Shown one piece after another: positions 1 through 9,253 of a DNA stretch of 64,000 bases. The notes beneath the pieces were generated by a model, which saw nothing but the letters and a program-made list of their open reading frames with translations, was not told the origin of the DNA and did no database searches. The translations under genes were made by a program, and so were the position numbers. The stretch comes from Aureimonas sp. AU22 (lineage in GTDB: Bacteria > Pseudomonadota > Alphaproteobacteria > Rhizobiales > Rhizobiaceae): contig NZ_BBWJ01000047.1 in assembly GCF_001463745.1 (NCBI RefSeq), positions 46,482 to 110,481 on the forward strand. Reading direction: 5' to 3'. Positions within the stretch are counted from its first letter, which is position 1, and each line of letters begins with the position of its first letter.

Positions 1-44
1 GGCGCGAACAGCGAATCGGTGACGGCGGTCGGGGTCGGGTCCAA
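1..44 (-). CDS. possible 5' end of priA (partial, leaves the window)
   Basis: An open minus-strand frame runs off the left edge. Its only plausible start in view is TTG at 44, giving about 14 residues. There is nothing to align, so identity is not visible. The only argument is context: in Rhizobiales I recall the primosomal helicase gene priA lying divergently next to the fructose-6-phosphate aldolase gene. This is a weak inference and the stretch could equally be non-coding. Confidence 0.2.
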   Translation of the reverse strand, partial: MDPTPTAVTDSLFA

Positions 45-264
45 GCGGCGGGCTGCGAGAGATCGTGAAGGGACAGGCGCCTCAAGCGGGAGCCTTTGCC
101 TCCATATCGTCGTTACTCCAAGAGGATGAAAGGGGCCTGCCGGAGGCGTCCGATTTCCTGCTTGCTTCCGATACGGGCTCCTATATCACCACGAACATCA
201 GGATCGACGGCGACCCCGTTGGCTCCGCAAGGGGCCGGCCGCCTGGAAGCGAAGGACGAATTCC

Positions 265-918
265 ATGAAATTTTTCGTCGATACGGCCGACATTGCCGAG
301 ATCAGGGAACTTCAGGACGCCGGCCTGATCGACGGCGTGACCACCAATCCGTCGCTGGTCCTCAAGGCCAATCGGCCGCTCAAGGAACTCTTGAAGGAAA
401 TCTGCGACGTCACCGACGGCCCGGTGTCCGGCGAGGTCGCCTCGACCGATTTCGACGGCATGATGCGCGAGGGCAAGATCATCGCCGGGATCGCGCCGAA
501 CATCGTCGTCAAGCTGCCGCTGACGCTGGACGGCCTCAAGGCCTGCAAGCACTTCACCGAGGACGGCGTGAAGACCAACGTCACGCTCTGCTTCTCGGCC
601 AATCAGGCGCTGCTCGCGGCCAAAGCCGGCGCGACCTACATCTCGCCGTTCGTCGGTCGCCTCGACGACATGAACATCGACGGCATGGAGCTGATCTCCG
701 ACATCCGTCGCATCTACGACAACTACGGCTTCGAGACGGAAATCCTTGCGGCCTCCATCCGCACGCCGAACCACGTCCGCGAGGCCGCGTTGCTCGGCGC
801 CGACGTCTCCACTGTGCCGCCGGCCACGCTGAAGTCGCTGATCAAGCATCCGCTCACCGACAACGGTCTCAAGGCCTTCGTGGCCGACTGGGCCAAGACC
901 GGTCAGACGATCGAGTAG
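265..918 (+). CDS. fsa: fructose-6-phosphate aldolase (transaldolase-like, FSA/TalC type)
   Basis: This 217-residue protein has the short single-domain length of the FSA/TalC branch of class I aldolases rather than the 310-plus residues of classical transaldolase. The TTNPS motif is at residues 26-30 and the Schiff-base lysine lies in VVKLPLT at K83. Family members carry out aldol cleavage or dihydroxyacetone transfer on fructose 6-phosphate in the cytosol; some annotations call Rhizobiales members transaldolase, and sequence alone does not settle the preferred reaction. The ATG is preceded by an AAGGA ribosome binding site. The gene stands alone on the plus strand and ends at a strong terminator shared with the convergent dps. 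Confidence 0.93.
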   Translation: MKFFVDTADIAEIRELQDAGLIDGVTTNPSLVLKANRPLKELLKEICDVTDGPVSGEVASTDFDGMMREGKIIAGIAPNIVVKLPLTLDGLKACKHFTEDGVKTNVTLCFSANQALLAAKAGATYISPFVGRLDDMNIDGMELISDIRRIYDNYGFETEILAASIRTPNHVREAALLGADVSTVPPATLKSLIKHPLTDNGLKAFVADWAKTGQTIE

Positions 919-937
919 TCTCACGACGACGCACATG

Positions 938-969
938 AAAAAGGGCGGCTCGCGAGGGCCGCCCTTTTT
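938..969. terminator. bidirectional rho-independent terminator between fsa and dps
   Basis: A perfect 12-bp inverted repeat (938-949 with 958-969) closes an 8-base loop. It has five A on one side and five T on the other, so it can work for fsa on the plus strand and dps on the minus strand. Confidence 0.85.
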
Positions 970-991
970 CGTATCGGTCGCAAGCACGATC

Positions 992-1495
992 TCACGCGTG
1001 CTGGAAGTGGCTTTCCAGGAAGTACAGGGACTTGTCGACCCCGCGAGCGACCTCGGTGAAGAGATCCGCCGTCAGGTCGTCGCCCGCTTCGTCCGACTCG
1101 CTGACGGCTTCCTTCAGCGCGCCGCCCCACTTGGCATAGCTCTCGGCAAGGCGCTTCAGGTGCCCCATGATGTCGACGAGGTCGAGCGGATAGGGATCGA
1201 GGACGGACCCTTCGCTGGAGGCCTGCACCGTCCCGTGCGCCTGGCCACCCAGCGCCGTCAGGCGCTCCGCGATCGTATCGACGTAACCTTCCGCCTCCTC
1301 GTGCAGCTGATCGAACAGAAGATGCGTGCCGTAGAAGTTCGGGCCCTTCACGTTCCAATGGGCCTGCTTGGCCTGGTAGCTGAGGTCGATGGACGAGGCC
1401 AGGTGGACCTGGAGCAGCTCGATCATCGATCGGCGCAGGTTCTCGTTCTGGGTGTTCTTGGTCGGATGGATCGGGGTCTTGCCCTGCTTGGACAT
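992..1495 (-). CDS. dps: Dps family DNA-binding ferritin
   Basis: This encodes a 167-residue ferritin-like protein. It carries the Dps ferroxidase signature: AHWNV, then a conserved FDQLHEEAEGY segment about 20 residues on, with the His, Asp and Glu iron ligands shared across dodecamer subunits. The family stores iron, consumes hydrogen peroxide and coats DNA in stationary phase or under oxidative stress. The start at 1495 is chosen because an AGGAG site lies 7 bases upstream; an in-frame ATG seven codons earlier lacks one. The lysine-rich N-terminus (MSKQGKT) fits DNA contact. The neighbour msrA is also an oxidative-stress gene. Confidence 0.92.
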   Translation of the reverse strand: MSKQGKTPIHPTKNTQNENLRRSMIELLQVHLASSIDLSYQAKQAHWNVKGPNFYGTHLLFDQLHEEAEGYVDTIAERLTALGGQAHGTVQASSEGSVLDPYPLDLVDIMGHLKRLAESYAKWGGALKEAVSESDEAGDDLTADLFTEVARGVDKSLYFLESHFQHA

Positions 1496-1612
1496 CGAGG
1501 TCTCCTGAAACCGCATACGGGATCCGGCACCGCTCGTCGGGCGCCGGATGCGTCGGCTTCAGTTACGCATGGGCGGGCGATCGGTTCCCGCCGATCCCCG
1601 AGCCCGCGCGCT

Positions 1613-2236
1613 TCAACCCACCTTGCCCTTCAGCTCGGCCTGCGCCTTTGCGCCCCAGACGGCCTTCACCGCCACGTCGCGGCCGCAGCCAATCCGGTAG
1701 CGCTTGTAGTGCCCGGGGTTCTTCTGCGCGTAGTCCTGATGGTAGTCTTCGGCCGGATAGAACTCGGACGCCGGCAAGACGGCGGTCGCCACCGTCCGGC
1801 CCAGCTCCTTCCCAACCGCCTGCTTGCTCGCCTCGGCCGCCTTTCGCTGCGCGTCGTTCATCGCGAAGACGGCGGTGCGATAGGAATCGCCCCGATCGCA
1901 GAACTGGCCACCGGCGTCGGTCGGATCGATCGAATGCCAATAGGCCTGGAGAAGCTTGTCGTAGGAAATCTTCGCGGGGTCGTAGGTGACCTTCACCGCC
2001 TCGTAGTGGCCGGTCGTCTCGGTGACGACGTCCTGATAGGTCGGGTTCTTCAGGTGGCCGCCGATATAGCCGGATTCGGTCTTCGTCACCCCCACGACGT
2101 GGTCGAGGTCGGTTTCCATCGACCAGAAGCAGCCGCCCGCCAGGATCGCCTCGTCCGCCTGGGCGGCCAACGGCGTGAGGACTGTGAAAAGGCCGAGCGC
2201 GAGGACGCCCGGCCGCAGGAAGGATGAACGCGTCAT
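1613..2236 (-). CDS. msrA: periplasmic peptide-methionine (S)-S-oxide reductase
   Basis: The 207-residue product has a signal peptide of about 27 residues ending LAAQA, followed by the MsrA domain. The catalytic cysteine is C36 in GGCFW, and the conserved GGHLKNPTY, GHYEAV and EDYHQ segments follow. It reduces methionine S-sulfoxide in proteins, and the signal peptide places it outside the cytoplasm. The start at 2236 has a GGAG site about 7 bases upstream. The same frame is open upstream for several hundred codons, but that is antisense noise over sdhB and not a fusion. Dps follows downstream on the same strand after about 120 bases. Confidence 0.92.
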   Translation of the reverse strand: MTRSSFLRPGVLALGLFTVLTPLAAQADEAILAGGCFWSMETDLDHVVGVTKTESGYIGGHLKNPTYQDVVTETTGHYEAVKVTYDPAKISYDKLLQAYWHSIDPTDAGGQFCDRGDSYRTAVFAMNDAQRKAAEASKQAVGKELGRTVATAVLPASEFYPAEDYHQDYAQKNPGHYKRYRIGCGRDVAVKAVWGAKAQAELKGKVG

Positions 2237-2310
2237 GATCGGTCTCCGCAGGGGATCGGCGCCCCAGATACGGCGCGCCGAACGCGGCGGATGCATGGCC
2301 CCCCGCGTTT

Positions 2311-3090
2311 CTAGACGCGGCGCTCCACCATCATCTTCTTGATCTCGGCGATGGCCTTCGCCGGGTTGAGGCCCTTGGGGCAGGCCTGCGTGCAGTTCAT
2401 GATCGTGTGGCAGCGATAGAGGCGGAACGGGTCTTCCAGGTTGTCGAGCCTTTCGCCGGTCGCCTCGTCGCGGCTGTCGATCAGCCAGCGATAGGCCTGG
2501 AGCAGCACGGCGGGGCCGAGATAGCGGTCGCCGTTCCACCAGTAGCTCGGGCACGAGGTCTGGCAGCAGAAGCACAGGATGCACTCGTAGAGGCCGTCGA
2601 GCTTCTCGCGATCCTCGTGGCTCTGACGCCACTCCTTCTCCGGCTCGGGCGTCTCGGTCTTCAGCCAGGGCTCGATCGAGCGCAGCTGCGCGTAGGGCAC
2701 CGTGAGATCGGGCACGAGGTCCTTCACCACCGGCATGTGCGGCAGCGGATAGACCTTCACCGCCCCCTTCACCTCGTCCATGCCCTTCGTGCAGGCGAGC
2801 GTGTTGGAGCCGTCGATGTTCATGGCGCAGGAGCCGCAGATGCCCTCGCGGCAGGAGCGGCGCAGCGTCAGGGTCGAATCGACCTTGTTCTTGATCCAGA
2901 GCAGGGCGTCGAGCACCATCGGTCCGCAGTCGTCGGTGTCGACGTAGAACGTGTCCACCCGCGGATTCTGGCCGTCGTCGGGCGACCAGCGGTAGATGCC
3001 GAACTCGCGCAGCGTCTTGGCGCCGGCGGGCTTCGGCCAGACCTTGCCCTTCTGCACGACGGAGTTCTTGGGGAGCGTGAGTTCGACCAT
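2311..3090 (-). CDS. sdhB: succinate dehydrogenase iron-sulfur subunit
   Basis: This 259-residue protein is the electron-transfer subunit of respiratory complex II. The [2Fe-2S] ligands are C80, C85, C88 and C100 in the N-terminal ferredoxin domain. The C-terminal domain holds the [4Fe-4S] and [3Fe-4S] cysteines in [11 protein letters not shown] (170-180) and in C227, C233 and C237 before PKGL. Unusually for an alphaproteobacterium, sdhB does not directly follow sdhA: an APP1-type phosphatase gene and a terminator lie between them. A weak minus-strand promoter candidate (TTGCAC, 17 bases, TTAGCC) lies at 3130-3158, so it may be transcribed separately. Confidence 0.97.
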   Translation of the reverse strand: MVELTLPKNSVVQKGKVWPKPAGAKTLREFGIYRWSPDDGQNPRVDTFYVDTDDCGPMVLDALLWIKNKVDSTLTLRRSCREGICGSCAMNIDGSNTLACTKGMDEVKGAVKVYPLPHMPVVKDLVPDLTVPYAQLRSIEPWLKTETPEPEKEWRQSHEDREKLDGLYECILCFCCQTSCPSYWWNGDRYLGPAVLLQAYRWLIDSRDEATGERLDNLEDPFRLYRCHTIMNCTQACPKGLNPAKAIAEIKKMMVERRV

Positions 3091-3232
3091 GGCCGGGTCC
3101 TGGACAGGGGATGCGCGTCTTTAGAATGGGGCTAAACACGAATGCGCGGGCAGTGCAACACGGCACGGTGTCGCCCCGCGCCTTAAACCGTTTGTATGCC
3201 GGGCAGGCCCGCCGAACCCCGCCTCGCTGCCC

Positions 3233-4399
3233 TCAGGGCTGCACGATGACGGGAAACGGCCCGAACCGTTCCGGCTTGTTCGCTTCGTCGGCGATCTCGG
3301 CGAGGACCGCCGCATGGGTCCCGCCGGCCACCAGTCCGGCAGCCTCGGCATGGGCGGCGGCCGCCCCCAGCGTGCGCCCGAGCGTCGTCGGAACGCCGGC
3401 CGCCTCGATGCGCCGCAATTCGCGCTCCACCTCGCCGCCCCCCGTGCCGGTCGGGCGTACGTCGTGGATATGCACGGCAAGGATACGCCCGGGGTGGCGC
3501 TCCACCACGCCGGCATAGACGGTCGCGTCCTTCTGGCCGGAGTCGCCGATCAGCACGAAGCAGAGGGATGGATACTCCGCGAGAAGCTGGTCGATCGCCG
3601 CATCCTTGTGGTCGCGATGGCGCCGCAGGAGCCAGCCGAGCGCATCGCTCGACAGCGAGCGCAGGAGCATCGGGCCGGCCGGAATGTTCTTCAGCGCCAT
3701 GAAGCGCTCGAAGATGTCGGACAGGTTCCAGGGGCTGGACGAGACGTAGAAGACCGGGTTGGTCTGCGGCCCCGCGGCGCCGTCGCACAGCGCCCGGTAG
3801 AACTCTGAGACTCCGGGAAAGGCGGTGCGCGCCTCGGCGGAATTGGCGGTAACGATGCGCCAGTGCCGCAACATCTTGAAGGCGCCGGTGTGGATGATCG
3901 TGTCGTCGATGTCGGAGATGACGCCGAAACGCGCATGGCTCGAGACGACGCGCGCTCGCGCTTCCGCCTCCACCGGCTGGAAGTCGTAGCCGCGCGCGGT
4001 CTCCAACTGGAAACGCAAGGGCGTCCAGGGCGCATCGTCGTCACGCAGGTGCGCAGCGTCGAGGTCGAGCGAGAAGTAGCCCTCCGCGTCGCTCACGACC
4101 TCACCCGCACCCGCCGGCCCCTCGTAGCGCACCAGCGCACCGCCGATCTCGTCGGTCTCGTAGCGCTTGAAGGTCAGCCAGAGGTTGCGCAGCGTGGAAT
4201 TGGAATGCGGGGCGTCGAACACCCCTTCGTCCTCCAGCACACGGCCAAGGATCCGCAGCCGCCCGTCCGCCACGCGGCCGGGATAGACGACGAGGGTGGG
4301 CCTGTCCGTCAGCCCGACCGCCCGCTTCACGGTGAATCGCAGGACGCGACTGCGGCGAAGGAAGGAGCGGCCGAAGGCGCGCAGCGGGTCCAAGATCAT
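3233..4399 (-). CDS. APP1-type phosphatase domain protein (DUF2183)
   Basis: This encodes 388 residues. The C-terminal half has a HAD-type phosphatase core with the DxDxT motif at D163, D165 and T167 (ISDIDDTIIHTGAFK), followed by SSSPWNL and IGDSGQKD, which is the pattern of the APP1 catalytic family. The yeast relative dephosphorylates phosphatidate; the bacterial substrate is unknown, so a lipid or polyol phosphate is only an inference. No signal peptide is obvious. ATG at 4399 is preferred; a TTG five codons upstream is an alternative. The gene sits between sdhA and sdhB, behind the sdhA terminator. Confidence 0.82.
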   Translation of the reverse strand: MILDPLRAFGRSFLRRSRVLRFTVKRAVGLTDRPTLVVYPGRVADGRLRILGRVLEDEGVFDAPHSNSTLRNLWLTFKRYETDEIGGALVRYEGPAGAGEVVSDAEGYFSLDLDAAHLRDDDAPWTPLRFQLETARGYDFQPVEAEARARVVSSHARFGVISDIDDTIIHTGAFKMLRHWRIVTANSAEARTAFPGVSEFYRALCDGAAGPQTNPVFYVSSSPWNLSDIFERFMALKNIPAGPMLLRSLSSDALGWLLRRHRDHKDAAIDQLLAEYPSLCFVLIGDSGQKDATVYAGVVERHPGRILAVHIHDVRPTGTGGGEVERELRRIEAAGVPTTLGRTLGAAAAHAEAAGLVAGGTHAAVLAEIADEANKPERFGPFPVIVQP

Positions 4400-4501
4400 G
4401 CCCCGCGATAGCAAAGGTTGGAGATCTCGGAAAGCAGGGCGACGCTCCGCCTCGGTGTCCGGTCGCCTCTCGTTTGTAGCTAGCTCACGACGCCGTCATG
4501 G

Positions 4502-4532
4502 AAAAAGGGCCGTGACCACCGGCCACGACCCT
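4502..4532 (-). terminator. terminator downstream of sdhCDA
   Basis: Read on the minus strand, a 12-bp stem with one mismatch and one wobble closes a GGT loop and is followed by TTTTT. It lies 38 bases beyond the sdhA stop and before the phosphatase gene, so it should uncouple sdhCDA from the phosphatase gene and sdhB. Confidence 0.7.
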
Positions 4533-4569
4533 CCATCAATGCGCTCGTCGACGACGTCGATCCGCGTGG

Positions 4570-6405
4570 TCAGTACACGCGCTTCTTCGGCTGGATGTAC
4601 TCGATCTCGTTCGACATCGTGTAGGTGTGCACCGGCCGGTCCTCGAGCGTCACGGTCTTGGCGACGGTGTCGCAGAAGCTCAGGGTGTGCTTCATCCAGT
4701 TGGCGTCGTCGCGATCGGGGAAATCCTCGCGAGCGTGGGCGCCGCGCGACTCCTGGCGAGCCAGCGCCGAGTCCATGGTGACGACGGCCTGGGCGATCAG
4801 GTTGTCGTATTCCAGGGTCTCGATCAGGTCGGTGTTCCAGATCAGCGAGCGGTCGGTGACGCGCACGTCGTCCGAAGCCTGCCAGACCTGATGGATCTTC
4901 TCGTGCCCTTCTTCGAGGATCTCGCCGGTGCGGAACACGGCGCAGTTGGACTGCATCGTGCGCTGCATGTTGTCGCGAAGCTCGGCGGTCGACGTCGAGC
5001 CCTGCGCGTAGCGGAAACGGTCGAGACGGGCGAGCGAGTTCTCGCCGGCGTTCGCCGGCAGCGGCGCGTGGCCCTCGCCGGCCGACACCGTCTCGGCGCA
5101 GCGCAGGCCCGCGGCGCGGCCGAACACGACGAGGTCGATCAGCGAGTTGGAGCCGAGGCGGTTGGCGCCGTGCACCGACACGCAGGCCGCCTCGCCGACA
5201 GCCATCAGGCCGGGCACGACGGAATCGGGGTTGCCGTCGCGCTTGGTCAGCACCTCGCCGTGATAGTTCGTCGGGATGCCGCCCATGTTGTAGTGGACGG
5301 TCGGCAGGACCGGGATCGGCTCCTTGGTGACGTCGACGCCCGCGAAGATGCGTGCCGATTCGGAGATGCCCGGCAGGCGCTCTGCCAGGATCTTCGGGTC
5401 GAGGTGGTCGAGGTGCAGGAAGATGTGATCCTTGCCCTTGCCGACGCCCCGGCCGTCGCGGATCTCCATGGTCATCGAGCGCGAGACGACGTCGCGGGAT
5501 GCGAGGTCCTTCGCCGACGGGGCGTAGCGCTCCATGAAGCGCTCGCCTTCAGAATTGGTGAGGTAGCCGCCCTCGCCGCGCGCACCCTCGGTGATGAGGC
5601 AGCCGGCGCCGTAGATGCCGGTCGGGTGGAACTGCACGAACTCCATGTCCTGCAGCGGCAGGCCGGCGCGCAGCACCATGGCGTTGCCATCACCCGTGCA
5701 GGTGTGGGCCGAGGTCGCCGAGAAATAGGCGCGCCCGTAGCCGCCGGTCGCCAGGATCACCTTCTTCGACCGGAAGCGGTGGATCGAGCCGTCGTCCATG
5801 TTGAGGGCGACGACGCCGCGGCAGGCGCCCTCCTCGTCCATGATCAGGTCGATCGCGAAATACTCGATGTAGAATTCCGAGGAGTAGCGAAGCGACTGGC
5901 CGTAGAGCGTGTGCAGGATGGCGTGACCGGTGCGGTCGGCGGCGGCGCAGGTACGCTGCGCCGGCGGGCCGTTGCCGAAATCGGTGGTCATGCCGCCGAA
6001 CGGGCGCTGGTAGATCTTGCCGTCGGTGGTGCGCGAGAAGGGCACGCCGAAATGCTCGAGCTCGTAGACGGCTTTCGGCGCCTCGCGCACGAGGTATTCG
6101 ATCGCGTCCTGGTCGCCCAGCCAGTCCGACCCCTTCACGGTGTCGTACATGTGCCAGCGCCAGTTGTCCTCGCCCATGTTGCCGAGCGAGGCGGCGACGC
6201 CGCCTTGCGCCGCAACGGTGTGCGAGCGGGTCGGGAAGACCTTGGTGATGCAGGCGGTCTTGAGGCCGGCCTGCGCCGCGCCGAGCGTGGCACGAAGGCC
6301 CGCGCCGCCGGCGCCGACCACGACGACGTCGAACGTGTGATCGACGAACGTGTAGGCCTTGCCGTTCTGCGCGGGCGCGCTGCGATGGGGCTGGGCAGTC
6401 GCCAT
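4570..6405 (-). CDS. sdhA: succinate dehydrogenase flavoprotein subunit
   Basis: The 611-residue catalytic subunit oxidises succinate to fumarate. GAGGAG at 31-36 is the FAD-binding loop. H62 in [10 protein letters not shown] is the histidine that carries covalent FAD. The capping domain and active-site segments such as HFHPTG-like [11 protein letters not shown], the [15 protein letters not shown] segment and the C-terminal MKHTLSF and [11 protein letters not shown] are all present. It lies 2 bases after sdhD and closes the sdhCDA operon, which ends at a terminator rather than continuing into sdhB. Confidence 0.98.
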   Translation of the reverse strand: MATAQPHRSAPAQNGKAYTFVDHTFDVVVVGAGGAGLRATLGAAQAGLKTACITKVFPTRSHTVAAQGGVAASLGNMGEDNWRWHMYDTVKGSDWLGDQDAIEYLVREAPKAVYELEHFGVPFSRTTDGKIYQRPFGGMTTDFGNGPPAQRTCAAADRTGHAILHTLYGQSLRYSSEFYIEYFAIDLIMDEEGACRGVVALNMDDGSIHRFRSKKVILATGGYGRAYFSATSAHTCTGDGNAMVLRAGLPLQDMEFVQFHPTGIYGAGCLITEGARGEGGYLTNSEGERFMERYAPSAKDLASRDVVSRSMTMEIRDGRGVGKGKDHIFLHLDHLDPKILAERLPGISESARIFAGVDVTKEPIPVLPTVHYNMGGIPTNYHGEVLTKRDGNPDSVVPGLMAVGEAACVSVHGANRLGSNSLIDLVVFGRAAGLRCAETVSAGEGHAPLPANAGENSLARLDRFRYAQGSTSTAELRDNMQRTMQSNCAVFRTGEILEEGHEKIHQVWQASDDVRVTDRSLIWNTDLIETLEYDNLIAQAVVTMDSALARQESRGAHAREDFPDRDDANWMKHTLSFCDTVAKTVTLEDRPVHTYTMSNEIEYIQPKKRVY

Positions 6406-6407
6406 GG

Positions 6408-6785
6408 TCAGGCTCCGAAGCTCATCTTGACGATCGCAAACAGGCTCGCCGAAGCGACGAGGATCGCGAAGAAGGTGTTGAGGATGACGAGGGCCACCTT
6501 CGCGCCGCCATGGAGGTAGTCCTCGATGACCGTCTGCATCCCGAGCCGCATGTGGACGCAGACCGAGATCACCACAAGACCCATGACCAGCCCGACCAGC
6601 GGATTGGCGAAGGCGGCGCGCACGCCCTCATATGGCTCGTCGTGCAGCGCGATCAGGAGCACCACGAAGAAGGAGATCAGGAACAGGTTGGCGATGGCGG
6701 TGAGCCGCTGCAGCCAGAAGTGTCCGGTGCCCTCGCCCGCCGCGCCATAGCCGCGGACCCGCTTCAGGGGAGTTCTCATATCCAT
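6408..6785 (-). CDS. sdhD: succinate dehydrogenase membrane anchor subunit
   Basis: This 125-residue protein has three hydrophobic segments and the [16 protein letters not shown] motif near the second helix, which contributes the quinone and heme region in SdhD. ATG at 6785 is chosen because an AAGGAA site is suitably placed; a second ATG two codons later is also possible. It anchors SdhAB to the inner membrane together with SdhC. The gene lies 14 bases after sdhC and 2 bases before sdhA. Confidence 0.93.
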   Translation of the reverse strand: MDMRTPLKRVRGYGAAGEGTGHFWLQRLTAIANLFLISFFVVLLIALHDEPYEGVRAAFANPLVGLVMGLVVISVCVHMRLGMQTVIEDYLHGGAKVALVILNTFFAILVASASLFAIVKMSFGA

Positions 6786-6799
6786 GACGGAACGTTCCT

Positions 6800-7189
6800 T
6801 CAGACGATGACGACGACGAGCCACAGGAGCACGGTGCCGACGAGCGAGGCGACCAGCGTGGCGATGGCGAGCTTGGTGGACTCTTCGCGGCCGAGGCCCG
6901 CGCCCGTGTCCCAGATCAGATGGCGGATGCCGCCGGCCATGTGGTGCAGGAGCGCCCAGCTGTAGCCGAACAGGATCAGGCGACCGAGGATCGAGCCGAG
7001 GAAGCCCGAGGCATAGGAGAAGGCCTCCGGGCCGCTGGCGGCGGCGATCAGCCACCACACCACGAGCGCCGTCCCGACATAGAGCGCGCAGCCCGTGATG
7101 CGGTGGAGGATCGACATGGCCATCGTCGGCCGGAACCGGTAGACCGTGAGATGCGGCGACAGCGGCCGGGCGGATTTGATGTCGGACAA
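6800..7189 (-). CDS. sdhC: succinate dehydrogenase cytochrome b556 subunit
   Basis: The product is 129 residues with three transmembrane helices. The N-terminus has the family pattern RPLSPHLTVYR and SILHRITG, and the heme-binding region reads LLHHMAGGIRHLIWD. The start is TTG at 7189: a GGAG site sits 6 bases upstream and no ATG fits the conserved N-terminus. It is the first gene of the sdhCDA operon. Confidence 0.95.
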   Translation of the reverse strand: MSDIKSARPLSPHLTVYRFRPTMAMSILHRITGCALYVGTALVVWWLIAAASGPEAFSYASGFLGSILGRLILFGYSWALLHHMAGGIRHLIWDTGAGLGREESTKLAIATLVASLVGTVLLWLVVVIV

Positions 7190-7261
7190 GGATCACTCCG
7201 TAGGCGATCGCGGCGGGCATGACGCGCGGGATTGGGAGCCCGCACGCGGCTGGACTGCTTC

Positions 7262-7290
7262 TAAAGAACCTGTGCGGCTGCGAAATCAAG
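7262..7290 (-). promoter_or_regulatory. candidate sigma-70-type promoter of sdhCDA
   Basis: Read on the minus strand, CTTGAT (7290-7285) and TCTTTA (7267-7262) are 17 bases apart and about 75 bases upstream of the sdhC start. The -35 box is close to the alphaproteobacterial CTTGAC consensus; the -10 is weaker. Confidence 0.35.
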
Positions 7291-7358
7291 CCGCGATCGG
7301 GCGCTTTCGCCACCAAACCGATTGAATGTCGCTTGCGTCGCAGGCCGGGCGCCAAGCC

Positions 7359-7829
7359 TTACCGTTCGATGAAGCGCAGCACGTAGCTCGACCAGTCGGC
7401 GGGCTCGGCCACCTTCTCGTAGAGGTGGCGGCCCGAACCGCCGTGGCGCGGCGCATGCAGCACGAGACGCGACCAGCCGCGCGAATCGGCCTCCTCGGCC
7501 AGCAGGTCGACCATCGCCTTGGCGATGCCCTTGCGCCGATGCCGCTGATCCACGAACACGTGCTCGGCAAGCCCCGCCCGCATGCCGGTCCAAAGGTCGG
7601 GCAGGTCGTAGAACTGAAGGAACCCGACGAGTTCGCCGTCGAGCCGGGCCCCCAGGATCTCCCCGGTGCGGTCCTGGAGCAACTGCTCGGCGTAGAACGT
7701 GTCCGGGGCGCCCGGAGCACCCCGGAACATGGCCTGGTTGTAGGCGACCAGAAGCGGCGCAAGGTCGCGCGCATCCTTCAGACGAAGAAGGCCGATCTCG
7801 AAGTCGGGAACGCGTTCGCTGAGGCTCAT
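7359..7829 (-). CDS. GNAT family N-acetyltransferase
   Basis: This 156-residue single-domain GNAT has the acetyl-CoA-binding motif A around HVFVDQRHRRKGIAKAM (R/QxxGxG/A type) and a C-terminal LYEKVAEPADW segment. The family transfers an acetyl group from acetyl-CoA to an amine; the substrate cannot be read from the sequence. It is monocistronic, upstream of the sdh promoter on the same strand. Confidence 0.8.
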   Translation of the reverse strand: MSLSERVPDFEIGLLRLKDARDLAPLLVAYNQAMFRGAPGAPDTFYAEQLLQDRTGEILGARLDGELVGFLQFYDLPDLWTGMRAGLAEHVFVDQRHRRKGIAKAMVDLLAEEADSRGWSRLVLHAPRHGGSGRHLYEKVAEPADWSSYVLRFIER

Positions 7830-8032
7830 GGCGCTGGTGTGCGGCGGAAGCGGACGGGCGTCAAGTCGCGGCAGGGAGCCTGATGGAAACGAGGCCGCCT
7901 GTGCCCCGCTTGCTCTTGCCTTCGGAAGGCCGTCCCGGCTAGAAATTTTCGGCTGGACGGCGGCGGAAGCCGCCTTCGATCACGGGCCGGACGCAGCGTC
8001 TCGCTTCAAACGCAAGGGTCGGGGGATCTGGA

Positions 8033-9229
8033 GTGATGCAGGCCGACATCCTCGCCTGGTCGGTACCGGTCCTCTTCTGCAGCTTCGCGCTTCTCTTTCT
8101 CCTCCTGTCCCGGCTGCATCGAAGCCTCCTGTGGTGGAGCGTTGCGTTCCTGATCGCATCCGTGGGCTTCGCCATGACCGTGCTGCCGACGACGCCTGGC
8201 AGCGTCCTGAAGCCGACGGTCGAGGACACGATGTTCCTCGTCGCGCTGTCCATCACCAACGGCGCCTTCGCCGCGCGCGCGGGACGGCGGCCGCGCTGGA
8301 CATGGCCGACGGTGCTCGTCGTGGCGGGCAGCGCCGGAGCGGCCGGCAGTCTGGCGTTCCTCGGCGGCTCGGTCCTCTACGAGGTCATGTCGGTCCAGAG
8401 CGCCTGCGCGGGACTGATGCTGCTGTCGGCCTATGAAATGCGGCACGACACGGCCGCCCTGAAGCCGCTTCTCTTCGGCCTGTGCCTGACGATCGCCGGA
8501 AGTCTCGGGTTCCAGAACCTTCTTCTCCTGTCGGCGCCGCCCGGAGACCTGACCGTCTCCGCCTGGCGCGACACGACCTGGGGTTTCGTGTTCCAGCTCA
8601 ACGGGGCGGCGATGGGGCTCCTGCTCGCCACCAGCGTCATCCTGACGACCACGCTCGACATCATCGCGCGGCTGCGGGAGGAGTCGACCGCGGACGCGTT
8701 GACCGGCGTCCTCAACAGGCGCGGCCTGGAACAGGGCGTCGAGGCCATGCGAAAGGGCGCCCGGATGCCAACTCGCTTCGCGCTGATCCTCAGCGACCTC
8801 GATCATTTCAAGTCGATCAACGACCGCTTCGGACACGAGGCGGGCGACGCGGTCCTGTGCGGCTACGCGGCACTGTGCGCCGAGATCGTCGGCCGCGACG
8901 GGCTGGTGGCGCGGATCGGCGGCGAGGAGTTCGCCATCGTCCTGGCAGGGTCGGACCGCCGCGCGGCGATCCGGGTCGCGGAGGTCCTGCGCTCGACCGC
9001 ATCGCGCGTCCGCTGGCCGGGTCGGCTCGCCGAGGTCCGGATCACGGCGAGCTTCGGCGTGGTGGACCTCGACGGGGACGAGACGCTGTTCGGCGCGATC
9101 GACCGCGCCGACAGGTTGCTCTACCGCGCCAAGGCCGACGGACGCGACAAGGTCATGGTGGAGGCATGGGAGCCGCCGATGCAGCCCCCCACGCCCCTGC
9201 GCCATCGCGCCGGAGCCGCGGCTGGCTGA
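8033..9229 (+). CDS. membrane-bound GGDEF protein (probable diguanylate cyclase)
   Basis: The 398-residue protein has about six or seven N-terminal transmembrane helices (residues 5-205) and a cytosolic GGDEF domain (about 215-375). The active-site motif is GGEEF at 296-300, with metal-binding LSDLDHFKSIND before it, so c-di-GMP synthesis from two GTP is likely. The usual RxxD product-inhibition site before GGEEF reads GRDG here and appears lost. GTG at 8033 or ATG at 8036 may be the start. The gene is convergent with leuC and not in an operon. Confidence 0.87.
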   Translation: MMQADILAWSVPVLFCSFALLFLLLSRLHRSLLWWSVAFLIASVGFAMTVLPTTPGSVLKPTVEDTMFLVALSITNGAFAARAGRRPRWTWPTVLVVAGSAGAAGSLAFLGGSVLYEVMSVQSACAGLMLLSAYEMRHDTAALKPLLFGLCLTIAGSLGFQNLLLLSAPPGDLTVSAWRDTTWGFVFQLNGAAMGLLLATSVILTTTLDIIARLREESTADALTGVLNRRGLEQGVEAMRKGARMPTRFALILSDLDHFKSINDRFGHEAGDAVLCGYAALCAEIVGRDGLVARIGGEEFAIVLAGSDRRAAIRVAEVLRSTASRVRWPGRLAEVRITASFGVVDLDGDETLFGAIDRADRLLYRAKADGRDKVMVEAWEPPMQPPTPLRHRAGAAAG

Positions 9230-9253
9230 GCCGAGGGCGGAACGCCCTCCCGC

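Noticed and set aside
65..268. A 67-codon open frame before fsa
   Set aside because: It has no ribosome binding site, no family match and overlaps the fsa upstream region.
1613..3166. A possible 517-residue fusion of msrA with upstream sequence
   Set aside because: The upstream part is out of frame with sdhB and has no family match. A signal peptide and ribosome binding site place the msrA start at 2236.
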